A stretch of 64,000 bases of DNA, taken from Apium graveolens. Lineage: Eukaryota > Streptophyta > Magnoliopsida > Apiales > Apiaceae. Both the position numbers and the translations under genes were made by a program. A model generated the notes under the pieces. The model was given only the letters and a program-made list of their open reading frames with translations. It had not been told where the DNA came from and made no database searches. The stretch covers positions 36,446,203 to 36,510,202 of the forward strand of contig NC_133655.1 in the NCBI RefSeq assembly GCF_009905375.1. The letters run 5' to 3'. Of this stretch, positions 22,331-33,297 are shown in pieces; the stretch's first letter is position 1, and each line of letters opens with the position of its first letter.

Positions 22331-23802
22331 CAACCTTGAAAAGGTGGATTCATCCAGTGGCTTGGTAAATATATCTGCAAGCTGCTTTTCACTTGGAACA
22401 AAATGTAGTTACATAGTACCATTCATTACATGTTCCCTTATGAAGTGGTACTTGATGTCTATGTGCTTTGTCCTTGAATGCTGTACTGGATTTTCAGTGA
22501 TGGCAATTGCACTTGTGTTATCACAGAAAATTGGAATCCTTTCAACTTGCAAACCATAGTCTAGGAGTTGATTTTTCATCCACAAAATCTGAGCACAGCA
22601 ACTGCCAGCATCAATATATTCAGCTTCAGCTGTAGAAGTAGAAACTGAATTTTGCTTCTTACTGAACCAGGACACAAGCTTGTTTCCTAGAAATTGACAG
22701 GTTCCTGTTGTACTTTTTCTATCAATTATGCAACCTGCATAATCTGCATCTGAATAACCAGTTAGATCAAAACCAGATTCTCTAGGGTACCAAATGCCAA
22801 GTTTTGGTGTTCCCTTGAGATATCTGAAAATTCTCTTAATAGCTACTAAGTGAGATTCTCTAGGATCAGCCTGAAATCTAGCACACAAACATGTAGCAAA
22901 CTTTATATCTGGCTTACTAGCTGTTAAGTACAGAAGTGAGCCAACCATACCCCTATAACTTGAAATATCCACAGACTTTTCAGTAGTATTTAATTCAAGC
23001 TTAGTTGCAGTGGCCATGGTAGTTTTTGCAGATGTGCAATCCATTAGATCAAACTTCTTCAAAAGATCATAAATATATTTAGTTTGACTAATGAATATTC
23101 CATCACTAACTTGCTTAACTTGCAAACTAAGAAAGTAAGTTAGTTCTCCCATCATACTCATTTCATACTTACTTTGTATCAATTTGGCAAACTTTTTGTA
23201 AATTTTTTCATCTGTAGAGCCAAAAATAATGTCATCTACATAAATTTGAACAAGTATAATAGAGACATTAACATTTCTAAAGAAAAGAGTTTTTTCTACA
23301 GCACCTCTAGTGAAGTGATTCTCTAAAAGAAACTTTGACAAAGTGTCATACCAGCCTCTAGGTGCTTGCTTCAGTCCATAAAGTGCTTTCAAAAGATAGT
23401 AAACATATTCTGGAAAGTTTGGATCTTGAAAACCAGGAGGCTGACTGACATAGACTTCCTCCTCCAAATCTCCATTCAGATGGGTACTTTTGACATCCAT
23501 TTGATAGACTTTGAAATTGACATGGGCTGCATAGGCTAAGAAGATTCTGATGGCTTCAAGTCTTGCAACATGAGCAAATTTTTCATCAAAATCTATTCCT
23601 TCTTGTTGAAAAAATATCCCTTAGCAACCAATCTAGCTTTGTTTCTGACTACTATGCCATTTTCATCCATCTTGTTTCTGAATACCCATTTGGTGTCTAT
23701 TGGATTCTTTCCTTTAGGCTTGGGTACCAGCTTCCATACCTTATTCCTCTCAAATTGGTTTAGCTCCTCCTGCATAGCTAAAATCCAATCAGGATCCAAC
23801 AA
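22331..23802 (-). pseudogene. pol: Sirevirus B reverse transcriptase-RNase H
   Basis: The order on the minus strand is [15 protein letters not shown] (23775), [18 protein letters not shown], a frame break near 23600, [16 protein letters not shown] (23500), [13 protein letters not shown], catalytic YVDDIIFGS (about 23240) and [13 protein letters not shown]. RNase H follows: [41 protein letters not shown] stop at about 22409 lies where relatives have Gln, and the C-terminal tail ([15 protein letters not shown]) is readable down to about 22331. Confidence 0.92.
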
Positions 23803-23810
23803 AACTTCTT

Positions 23811-24230
23811 CTACCTTCTTTGGTTCTTCCTTAGAAAGAAAGCTGTTGTATAGACATTCTTCTTGAATTGCTCTCCTTGTTTGAACTCTAGAAGATATAT
23901 CACCAATGATGAGCTCAAAGGGGTGATCCTTTGTCCATTTCCTTTGTTAAGGTAGATTATCTCTAGATGAAGAGGCCTCATTGTTGTCTTGATGTGTGAT
24001 TGAGTTTTGATAATTAGAAACTCCCCCTGAGTTAATGGATCTCTGATTTGAGAAAGGGGAGCTTTCTGTAAGTGATCTATTCTGACTCCCATCTTCTTTT
24101 GATGACCCGACGGATGGTGAATTTTAAGTACCGACGGATGAAGCTGGTTGTCTCCCGACGGATAAGGCAGATTGTCTCCCAACGGATGAAGCATTTTGCA
24201 ACTCGACAGATTTTGAATTTTGTGCATCAT
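23811..24230 (-). pseudogene. pol: Sirevirus B IN-RT linker with motif repeats
   Basis: This is the variable hinge between integrase and reverse transcriptase. It is Ser/Pro/His-rich and reads repeated YPSGDN, HPSV and HPSGH pieces because the DNA contains at least four B motifs (CCGACGGAT at about 24112, 24133 and 24156, and CAACGGAT at 24180). The RT-proximal end holds the usual conserved block before the RT. The repeats appear to be kept at DNA level, since the linker has no known catalytic role. Confidence 0.6.
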
Positions 24231-24246
24231 TGGTAGTGGATTTTTC

Positions 24247-24838
24247 TGTTAGATATATTTGATAATGTCATGGTTAATATGATTTATGTTTAGTTTTCAG
24301 ATCTTACTTAAACAGGATAAATTAGTACTTACTGGAAGTCAGGACTTAAGGATATCAGTACTTATATTATCAGAAGATAATCATCAGAAGATGGATATCA
24401 GAACTTAAGTGCTGAAGGATGTTCAGATAAGGACAGTAGATGATTAAAGGAAAGAAGATCGAGATAAACATAAGAAGAGATATGCATGAAGAAGGAATTC
24501 TATGAAGAATAGAATACTTGGAAGAAAAGATATCTGATTGATATATTTTAGGAAGCAGAATTATATTCCATATCAATTATCGATTATCTTGTAACTGTGT
24601 AGTATATAAACACAGACATAGGGTTTACACTATAAGTGTTATTATATTCGAGAAGATTATTCATTGTAACCCTAGCAGCTCTCGTGATATTTGTTCATCA
24701 CTGAGAGGTAACAGTTCCATACTGTAATAGAGTTTATTGTTTCAATAAAGTTTGTTTTCTGTTACTTGAGATATTAAAGTTCGATTTGATTGTACTTTAC
24801 ACTGTATTCACCCCCTCTACAGTGTGTGTGACCTAACA
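24247..24838 (+). mobile_element. Solo LTR of Sirevirus family C inside B
   Basis: This 592-bp LTR starts TGTTAGATATATTTG and ends GTGACCTAACA, with a 5-bp target duplication TTTTC at 24242-24246 and 24839-24843. It closely matches the LTRs at 42147-42740 and 43392-43987. It carries TATCAGAACTTAAG-type motifs (24339-24420) upstream of TATATAAA at 24603-24610. It interrupts the integrase-RT linker of B and probably formed by LTR-LTR recombination. Confidence 0.95.
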
Positions 24839-25788
24839 TTTTCTGCATCATCCTTAGATACCGTTTCTTGATCACTTTCATCATCACTATCATCACTAAC
24901 TATCTCCACATTGTCAAATTTGAGGCTCTCATGGTAATCTCCATCTTGCAGTCCTTTAATTTTTTTATCATCAAACACAACATGTATTGATTCCACAACA
25001 ATGTTGGTTCTTAGATTGTAGACTCTATATGCTTTACCAACAGCATATCCAACAAAAATTCCTTCATCTGCTTTAGCATCAAACTTCCCATTCTGATCAG
25101 TTTGATTTCTCAAGATATAACATTTGCAGCCAAAGACATGAAGAAAAATTTAGAGTTGGCTTCTTGTTCTTGAACAATTGATAGGGAGTCATGCATTTTG
25201 CTTGATTAACCAGAGAAATATTTTGAGTGTAGCATGCAGTATTTACAGCTTTAGCCCAGAAATATGTTGGTAATTTAGATTCTTCAAGCATTGTCTTTGC
25301 AGCTTCAATAAGTGATATGTTCTTCCTTTCTACTACTTCATTTTGTTGTGGAGTTCTTGCTGCTGAAAACTCATGCAGAATCCCATTTTCTTCATAAAAT
25401 GCTCTCATGACAGAATTATTGAACTCAGTTCTATTGTCACTCCTGATTCTTCTAATTTTGAAATCAGGATGATTATTGACTTGCCTTATGTGATTGATGA
25501 TGATTTCACTAGCCTAATCTTTAGACTTTAGGAAATATGTCCAAGAGAACTTTGAGAATCATCTACAATTACTAGGCAAAATCTTTTCCTTGAGATGGAC
25601 AACACATTGACTGGTCCAAACAAATCCATGTGTAGCAGTTGCAAAGATTCTTCAATTATTGAATCAAGCTTCTTTCTGAATGATGCTTTGATCTGCTTTC
25701 CTTTTTGGCAGGCATCACACAATCCATCCTTAGAAAACTCCGCTTGAGGAATACCTCTAACCAGTTCTTTCTTTACTAGTTCATTCAT
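24839..25788 (-). pseudogene. pol: Sirevirus B integrase
   Basis: Read on the minus strand: NELVKKELVRG and CDACQKGKQ of the zinc region (25788-25690), the first catalytic Asp in LLHMDLFGPV, then a frame break at about 25528. The second Asp (RSDNRTEF, about 25430) and the Glu (VVERKN, about 25330) follow. After another shift at about 25100 the post-core FVGYAVGKAYRVYNLRT block reads to 24817. The conserved Gly of the NGVVER motif is Glu here. The family C solo LTR cuts the end of the frame. Confidence 0.88.
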
Positions 25789-25800
25789 GGTCTTGAAATT

Positions 25801-26244
25801 TTAATGGGATAGCTTCTTGTGCCATAGCCAACTTTCATATTGACTTGCTTTACTGAGAAGACAAGTAACAGATTTTGCATTTGATGAGTTGAAGTCAACT
25901 AGGTACATATTTCCTTTTCTCACACCAGTGAGAACCACTTTGTTGCTTCTCTTGTTTGTCATAACACAGGCTTCTGAGTTGAAGGTTACTGAGTTGTCTT
26001 TATCACAAAGCTGGGTGATACTCAACAAATTGTGCTTGAGACCATCCACCAAGGCAACCTTCTCAATGATGACATTGTCTTTTGAAATCAAGCCATATCC
26101 CACAGTATAACCCTTGCTGTCATCTCCAAAAGTAATACTTGGGCCAGCTCTCTCCTTGAACTCTGTGAGAAGGGTAGAATCACCATTCATGTGTCTTGAA
26201 CAACCACTATCCAAGTACCATAGATTCTTTCTGTTTCCCTGCAC
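25801..26244 (-). pseudogene. pol: Sirevirus B protease
   Basis: The aspartic protease carries the catalytic DSG in YLDSGCSRHMNGD near the start (about 26220), then ITFGDDSKGYTVGYG and LKHNLLSITQL, and ends in LWHKKLSH at the start of the zinc-binding region. A stop lies directly after it, in the position where the family normally reads on into the integrase. Confidence 0.88.
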
Positions 26245-26258
26245 ACATCAAAATCAAA

Positions 26259-28657
26259 TCAAGTTGATTTTGGTACCCAAGTTTCCTTGGGTCCTGCCTT
26301 GTTAGCTTTCTTTTTTGGTTTCTTAGGTTTGATCTCATTTGACTTGGGGATATCAGATTCATCCTTAGTCATTTGAGTAGGACCTTTGAAACCATTCATT
26401 ATTGCAGAATTATCATGCATATTTTGATTAACAGGGAATGGCATGTTATTAATAAACATGTTATTCCAGTAAGGCATGCTAAATGGCATTTGTGGCATAC
26501 TAAATGCAGCATAATAAGGATTAGGTGCAAATGGCATATTAGTAAACTGTGCATTCATATTCTGTGTAGACATAGCATTCATAGGCATAGAAGGCATGGC
26601 ATTCATGTTGGAAAAATGAGGTGGCACAGATATGGAAGTAGGCATGAAAGTTTTGTAATTAACAGACAAATGATTTACACTACCATACTTGACATAGATT
26701 TTTCTTGGAGCATATTTATCAGGTGTGTAGTTGTTATGCTTGTTAATTCCTACTTTACCAATTCTATTATTTTTCCTTTTAGCCTCTGTTTTAACCTCAA
26801 TCTTTTCCAGTCTGTCACTCAATTGGTTGACAGTCATATGACCAACATTAGCCTTTTTCTCCTTCTTCACTTGACTGGATTCTCCTAGAACAAAATTCTT
26901 GGAAACTGATCCATATTTCTCATTTAACTTGGTAAGTTTGGCTTTACTCACAGATTTGCTCACAATCGACGGATGAGGATTTATATCACTCGACGGATAA
27001 CCCTTTTTGTTATCCGACGGATGACCCTCATCATCCGTCGAGTCTATATCTGTTAGCAATCCTTCAATCAAATTGGATTCCAGCTTCTCCTTATTCTTCT
27101 TCCAGGCTGCATCACAAAAGGACTCAATACCTTGAACTTTGGTGATTTGAGCATGAACATCTCTAGATGTTTTCCATGCCTTAATCACCTCTTGTTCTCG
27201 TTCAAGCTGCTTCTTCAAGATCTCTTCTTTCTTCAAGGACTCGGTTAATTCATCCTTAAAAATTTTACACTCAATTCTCAATTTTTCAAATTCAATGAAC
27301 TGAGACTCTTGCACATTATTCCTCTCACTTAAAAATAAATTATTTTCTTTGATTTTAGCATTTTCCTTAATAAGAGACTTAAGTGTAACACACAAATGAT
27401 ATAATTCTGTAGACATGTCATTTATGGCATCAATACACTCAGCTTTAGATAAATGTGCAAGGTTAGTGGTGATTACCTGATTACTTGAAGAACTTGTCTC
27501 TGTTTCATCAGACTTGACCATTAGGGCTAGATTGACATAGCTGACATCCCCATCCTCATCCAGACCATCTATTGCCCAGTCATTTTCTTGTGTAATGAAA
27601 GCCCTTTCCTTTTGTTTGAGCAACTCAAAGTATTTTTGTTTATAATCCACAGGCTCAAACTTCTTTTTTCTGGAATCTGACTTTCTACACTCACTGGCAA
27701 AGTGCCCTGCCAAGCCACATTTGAAACACTTGAATTTTGATTTATCCACCATGTTTCTATTTGGCTTAGCTGCTCCAAAGTTCTTCTTGAACTTGAGCTT
27801 GGAAAATCTTCTGCAAAAAAATGCTAGATGTTCATCAATATCTTCCATGTCATCTTGGCTCAAAGAATCTTCATTTACTGCTACCAGCCCATTGCCCTTG
27901 TTTTCACAGACCTTTGAAGTTGATTCAACAGCTTCCATCTTCATCTCCTTCTCTTTTTCTAACTCAGCAATTAGTGCAATGGATCCTCCTTTCTTCTTTC
28001 CTCTCTCCATCCTCTCATCTTGCTCTATTTCAAGCTCATAAGTTTTTAGGATGCCATACAGTCTCTCCAAAGTAAACTTCTTGTAATCTTGAAAGTTTCT
28101 CAATGAGACTGTCATAGGTTTCCATTCCTTTGGAAGAGATCTAAGGAACTTAAGATTGGAGTCTTTTATCTGATAGACCCTTCCATGCAATTTCAGAGCA
28201 TTTAGTAGTTTTTGAAATCTACTAAAAATTTCAGTGAGAGACTCGCCATCTTCACTATGAAAGTGCTCATATTGCTGAATTAGTAGCTGCATCTTGTTTT
28301 CTCTAACTTGTTCAGTGCTATCACAGATAATCTGTATAGTATCCCAAACTTCCTTGGCAGTTTTGCAATTCATAGGTTGTCAAACATGTCACCATCAACT
28401 CCATTGAACAGGATATTCATGGCCTTCTTATCTTTCCTGACTTGTTCAATATCAGGATCAGACCATTCATGCCTTGGCTTGGGGACAGATGGCTCGTTTC
28501 CAGTTGCAGCTCTCATTGGCACATGAGGACCTCTCTCTATGCAATCCACATAGGCCTCATCTTGAGAAAGTAAATGGAGATGCATTTTTACCTTCCAATG
28601 ATTGTAATTATCTTTATCCAGAAAAGGAATCTTGACTCCAACATCCTTCTTGTTCAT
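26259..28657 (-). pseudogene. gag: Sirevirus B gag
   Basis: The ATG at 28657 begins MNKKDVGVKIPFLDKDNYNHW, the usual Sirevirus gag opening. A frame break at about 28370 is followed by a 704-residue frame: capsid-like part (EVWDTIQIICDSTEQVRENK), zinc knuckle CFKCGLAGHFASEC (about 27710), a long coiled-coil-like region, and a second knuckle that has lost two Cys (YVKYGSVNHLSVNY, about 26690). A Met/Asn/Pro-rich stretch (26640-26400) and a Lys-rich tail end it. Four B motifs lie at 26966-27040 and encode HPS/YPS repeats. Gag packages element RNA. Confidence 0.88.
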
Positions 28658-28704
28658 CTTATTGTTTTGTTGTGATTTTTAAACTCTTTGTTTATCAAGA
28701 GCCT

Positions 28705-28716
28705 GCTCTGATACCA
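28705..28716 (-). other. Primer-binding site of Sirevirus B
   Basis: The minus strand reads TGGTATCAGAGC two bases inside the 5' LTR, a perfect initiator tRNA-Met complement. Confidence 0.9.
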
Positions 28717-28718
28717 AT

Positions 28719-29084
28719 TGTTTGTCCCTAACAATGCAGCAAGAATTACAGAATGGGGGTTGAATGGAATTCTTGAAACTTTTTCTTGGTTTAAAAGTGT
28801 TCTAACTTAAAATATATATCTATGTGAATTGATTTTCAAAGTGCGGAATAATAACTTGGAATGAATCAAAACACAAGTAATTAAAAATACAAGTCTTTAA
28901 AAACTTTCTGGTGGATTTGAATGTATCCACCAGAGATATATATTATATCAAGAGAACTCTGTGTAGCAAGATTAGCTCACAGCTGCTGACAAATAAGAAC
29001 CACTAAGTTGACAGAGAAATGCTAAGAGTACAGCTTACAAAGTTTTGTTAATGAAATCATCAAGTTCACAACATATCCACAACA
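28719..29084 (-). repeat. 5' LTR of Sirevirus B, internally deleted
   Basis: Only 366 bp are left. The first 40 or so bases of U3 join directly to the downstream part, skipping 666 bp present in the 3' copy (16311-16976). The lost part includes the TATA box and all B motifs, so this copy has no promoter of its own. Both outer ends and the target duplication are intact. Confidence 0.92.
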
Positions 29085-29089
29085 ACAAT

Positions 29090-30648
29090 AAACTTCTTAA
29101 GGGTGGTCATGGTGAATTAAGAGAATTTTCTACAAAAGAGGATTGTGGTTAATATAAATGACTCTGGGATAGACAGATGTATGCAGGTGTCCATCAATTA
29201 TCTTGTCTCAAGGAGGGCATCTGAGTTGGACATTATGATTAACAAAGTCAAAGTTGTAACTCATGAAGACACCATGCTGCTAACTGAATTGAAGAATGCA
29301 CAAGTGGCTGCTTTTCCCAGAAGCATACCTACAGCCAAGCAAGGGTATAACATACATCTGTCCAAACACCAAACACTTCAAACATTTCCAAATCCCTAAA
29401 CAATGTGTCATGGCCAACAAGAAGCTTATCATGTCTGGAAACTGACTTAAAATCAAAGAAGAATAAGAATAATGATGATATAGAGATGATAAAGCTGTTG
29501 GGGAGATACTTGAGTGATGTTGAATCCAACTTGCCTAAAATTCAAATCAACAAGGATAATTTGGATGATGATGAGCAGAAGAAAGATGATCAAAATCCTT
29601 CTGGCTCAAATCCAAGTCAATCCACTAAACCATCTGGAAGCAAGAGTGGAGAAAAGAAGAAGGAGGATTATATGAAAAATGAAGAGAAGAAGAGAGCAAG
29701 TGAGAGAAGGAGTAAGAGAAGACATGATGGTTCAGAACCACAGGAAACCCTAAAAATGCAAACACAACTAGCTCAACCTTTAGCTCAATCTTCAAAATCA
29801 ACTATCTCAAACATCAAATCACCTTTAACCTCTAAGCCAAAAAATTTGTACAAACAAACAGCTAACTCTCTCCTAAAAATTCCAATCACCACAAGCCAAA
29901 CATCTCTAAAGAAAATCTCAGTCCTACCTTTTGTCAAAACATCACTAAAAAATAATTTCACGACTGTTGGGAGAAAACCTAAGAAGGCCAAGTCTACTGA
30001 AAAAGTTGAAGTTACTGAAAGGGCCATCTGGAACTGCTTTAAGCAAAGTGACTTTCTACCTTTAAATTGGTGCATATCAGATGAAGATTATTTCCAACTT
30101 CTAGCTGAAGAAATAGTTAGATTTTGGGTTGTATCTCTGAGGAAGTTAGAATTTATTTTAAAGATGGGTCTTTCACCTTCCTTGGATGTGATTTACTGGA
30201 TTCTCTTTCTCCCACATAAATTAAAAGAATGATAAGTTTGCTAAAGGACAGAGATACCGCTACAAGGGCATGAAGATCAATTCTAGCTGAATGGTTGATT
30301 ACAAGGGAGGAAATAAGAAAAAGAAATGAGGATGAATCTGAAGAGAGAAGGAAGAAGTATGATGAAGAAATAGAGATATTCATAAAAAGATCAAAAGAGC
30401 TCAAGGCTAAAGGAATGAGCAGAATCTCTAAAGATGGGAAATTTCTAAATATTAAAGCTGGTGGATTCTCAAGATTTAGGATTGATTTAACAGACAGTGG
30501 TTATCCAAAGGTTTCAAGACAAAAACTTGTAGAAGCTCTAAGTGGAACACCTATTATAGAAGAACTTGAAATTTTTGATCACTTAAAGGATCTCCTTAGA
30601 GAAGAAGCAGATACAAAAACTGTTTTACTTGATACTTGTAACCATTAA
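29090..30648 (+). pseudogene. Sirevirus A ORF3, 3' part
   Basis: This is the continuation after element B. It runs through several frames: 29145-29399 (DRCMQVSINYLVSRR), 29405-30232 (Lys/Ser/Asp-rich with KKMKE-like clusters, then a folded-looking AIWNCFKQSDFLPLNWC) and 30295-30648 (charged helix, then SRISKDGKFLNIKAGGFSRF). The tail corresponds in position to the C-terminal region of ORF3 in B and C. It ends 130 bp before the polypurine tract. Several frame breaks make it non-functional. Confidence 0.65.
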
Positions 30649-30782
30649 ACTTTGTAAATCTTCTAATGTATAAAAGTTGTAATTTTATCAAGCTTTATGT
30701 ATTAATTTCATTTTCCATTTTTTTAACTTGGGGTTAGTCTTGTTAACAGACATTAATTTGTGTTAAGCAATCTTCTCACAAA

Positions 30783-30793
30783 TTGGGGGAGAT
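30783..30793 (+). other. Polypurine tract of Sirevirus A
   Basis: The sequence TTGGGGGAGAT lies immediately before the 3' LTR and is the priming site for plus-strand synthesis. Confidence 0.85.
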
Positions 30794-32198
30794 TATTGTG
30801 CAAGACATGCCTGTACTTTAACAAGACTAAGTCAAATTGACAACTCTAAGTAAGTTGTATTGTAATCTTCGTTGACATTTATACTTGTAACATATAAAGT
30901 CTGTAAAAATGTAAAAGAGCAGACTGGAGTCTTTTTGTTTAAACAGTATCAAGCCTAAGGATTCTATCTGTAAAAAGATCAAGAAGATCATGCCTCGGAA
31001 GAATTATGAAGAAGCTTGGAATTGAATAAATCTATTTGGATAAAAATATTCTAAGTCAAAGATCTCTACAAGTCACAGATTTAGTGTTATAGAGAAGTCA
31101 CTCGAGAACTCAAAATGACTTATCGAGAGATCAGGAAAGTTACTAGAGAACTCAGAGAGATATCGACAAGCCAAATTGAAGACATGAAGATTGGAGATAT
31201 CGACAAGTCATTTCTTCACTAGAGAACTAAGAGTTATCGACAAGTCAACATTCATTAGAGAACTCCGAGTTATTGATAAGTCAAATTCCACTAGAAAACT
31301 CAGAGAAATCGATAAGCCAAAATTCACTAGAGAAGTCTGAGTTATCGACAAGTCAAATTTGACTAGAGAACACTGAGTTATCGATAAGTCAATAAGCCAC
31401 TAGAGAACTCAGAGATATCGATAAGTCAAAGTGAAAATATGAAGACTAGAGATCTCGACAAGCCAAATTCTTCTATAGAGAACTCGAAGACCTCTACAAG
31501 TCAAATTTACTATGGAGTACTAGAGATCTCGATAAGCCAATATACTTATCGAGATGTCAAGTTCTCTATAGACCAAACTGGAGATCTCGAGGTAAAATCT
31601 CAAAGTACAATTTGCAGACCAGTTCAAATCCAAGATTTACAATTAATAAACAATCCAAACAGCTGAATTGACAAGTCTACAAAAAGCATCTTGAAGGATG
31701 TGCAAGATCAATGGTGAAGATTAACAGACAAAGGAAGATCAAAGTAAACACAGGATGCTAAGATATGCTAAGCCAGAAATAGAAGATACATTTTTCTTAA
31801 AATTGAAATGAGAAGTGACAGTTTAATAAAGTTAATAGCATGTCTTATTGCACACTATGTAAACCAGCAGTTTTAAATTATAAAGTTAACAATGGTCTTT
31901 TAGTCAGTTGTAACAATTTAGATAGAAAATCTTATAACGCTCTCAAGGAGAAGCTAAGCTCTTTATCAACAAAAAGCCTAAAAATTTTGTAGCAAAATAT
32001 TCTTAATTTTAATATAAAATTAAGTGAGTTTTGAAAAGATTTGTGTTCTTTATTATTGCATGCTTAATTTTTGCAAGTAACACACTTCACTACAAGATTT
32101 GATTTACTTTATTCACAACCATAAATAGTTCAAAAAAAGTATAAAAACACAAAAATACATTCACCCCCCCCCCCCCGTGTGTAATTCATTACCTAACA
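30794..32198 (+). repeat. 3' LTR of Sirevirus A
   Basis: This 1405-bp LTR matches 7852-6440. The first dinucleotide is TA instead of TG (one transition). A TATCGAYAAGTCA tandem array lies at about 31070-31600. A run of about 15 C lies near 32165. The LTR ends CCTAACA, followed by CACCT, the second half of the target duplication (CACCC at the 5' end). Confidence 0.92.
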
Positions 32199-32437
32199 CA
32201 CCTCAGTCCCACATCGATAAGATTTGGAACTTCTGTGTAGATTATAAGGCAAATTACTCTTACTAATTGCACCAACAAATCATGATCTTTTGGGAGCCTG
32301 TGGTGGACTAATTGTAACCCAAGTTGGTTGCACTCTGGACAGTAGGCTTCGGCTTATTTCGGACTCAGAATCGGGACTTGATCCGGTTTTCAAAAAATGC
32401 TCGGGATCTGACCCGGGTTGTCACACATATGCTAGCT
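32199..32437 (+). mobile_element. TRIM LTR, downstream part
   Basis: This is the continuation of the TRIM LTR that Sirevirus A split after TGTAACACCC. It begins CAGTCCCACATCGATAAG, as at 4180, and runs to GACCCGGGTTGTCACA. It is the most complete copy of this LTR and shows what the broken copy at 4169-4273 plus 8338-8376 once looked like. Confidence 0.75.
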
Positions 32438-33292
32438 CTAGTTCATGTTTAAGTAAATGAAAGCTACAAAAAATGGAAAATCTATTTAAAATAACTATAA
32501 CTTAAATAGTATACAGAGTTAAGTTTTATTATTTTTATGTGTATGCTCTCTCCTCTAAAGCCTCGTTATCCTTTGATATTTAATATAACTGGATTCAGAT
32601 TATATCATATTAAGTCACAATACTTCAATTATAGAGTAAAAACTAAAAAAAGGCATATATTACTCGCATATGACATCTCTTTGTTTATAGAGTACCGATT
32701 CAGATCAGCTATGATGGATGGGTTCTAACCTAGAGCAAAAAAAAGGTTCAAAAAATAAAAGTAAAAGTATTAATTTTTTATTTTTCTGTGGTGTGCCCGT
32801 GGACACATGCTAAGTACAAAATTATATAGTTTTAGCTTGTTTTGATTGGCTTACACTTCTTTATAATGGTGGATCCCCTGCATTCACAATAACTACACCA
32901 ATCAAAATATATCAAAATTATAAATTTTAGTGCTTAGCATGTGCCCATGGGCACACACTAGACAAACCCTTAATTTTTAAATATAACTTCAATGGTTTAA
33001 AGGTAAGTTCCATACTCGCCTAAAAGTTTATATTTGGACCGATTTCAGTCCAAATTATTCATCACTTATACAAATTTGGATTCACCAACATATATGATTC
33101 TTCTTCTTATGTTGATTGAAATTTTTTGTTAACCTTAATTACGGTTCATTGCAATTATATTACAATTTTATTTACATTAATTGAATGACATAAATTTTAT
33201 ATTTTTCTTGTATTGTATCTTGTGATTCTATTTTCTCTTATTTGCGGTAGCTCAATTTTTAGTTGACAAGCTTTAAATTTTAAGCATAAGTT
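32438..33292. other. AT-rich intergenic sequence
   Basis: No gene is seen. It contains a small MITE (32779-32969). The last 30 bases resemble positions 9-41, the start of the dispersed repeat whose second copy resumes at 35424. Confidence 0.5.
32779..32969. mobile_element. Mutator-type MITE, about 190 bp
   Basis: The foldback has imperfect terminal inverted repeats of about 60 bp: GTGTGCCCGTGGACACATGC on the left and GCATGTGCCCATGGGCACAC on the right, both continuing into an ATTTTGATTGG-type inner part. It is flanked by a 9-bp direct repeat TTAATTTTT at 32770-32778 and 32970-32978. Nine-base duplications are typical of Mutator-like elements. Non-coding. Confidence 0.75.
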
Positions 33293-33297
33293 TGAGA

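Larger units (their letters stand above)
15989..29084 (-). mobile_element. Sirevirus B, nested in the ORF3 of A
   Basis: This is a 13.1-kb Ty1/copia element on the minus strand: 5' LTR 28719-29084, PBS, gag, PR, IN, RT-RNase H, ORF3, purine tract, 3' LTR 15989-17019. The target duplication ACAAT is at 15984-15988 and 29085-29089. It contains a family C solo LTR. The pol proteins are of Sirevirus type but clearly diverged from A and C, and the LTR is unrelated in sequence to theirs. Confidence 0.93.

Noticed and set aside
26373..26888. 171-residue plus-strand frame rich in His and Arg
   Set aside because: It is antisense to the Met/Asn-rich part of the B gag; the composition is a by-product of that repeat.
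32787..32960. rho-independent terminator or structured RNA from the strong inverted repeat
   Set aside because: The 9-bp target duplication and long terminal inverted repeats identify a MITE in a eukaryotic genome.
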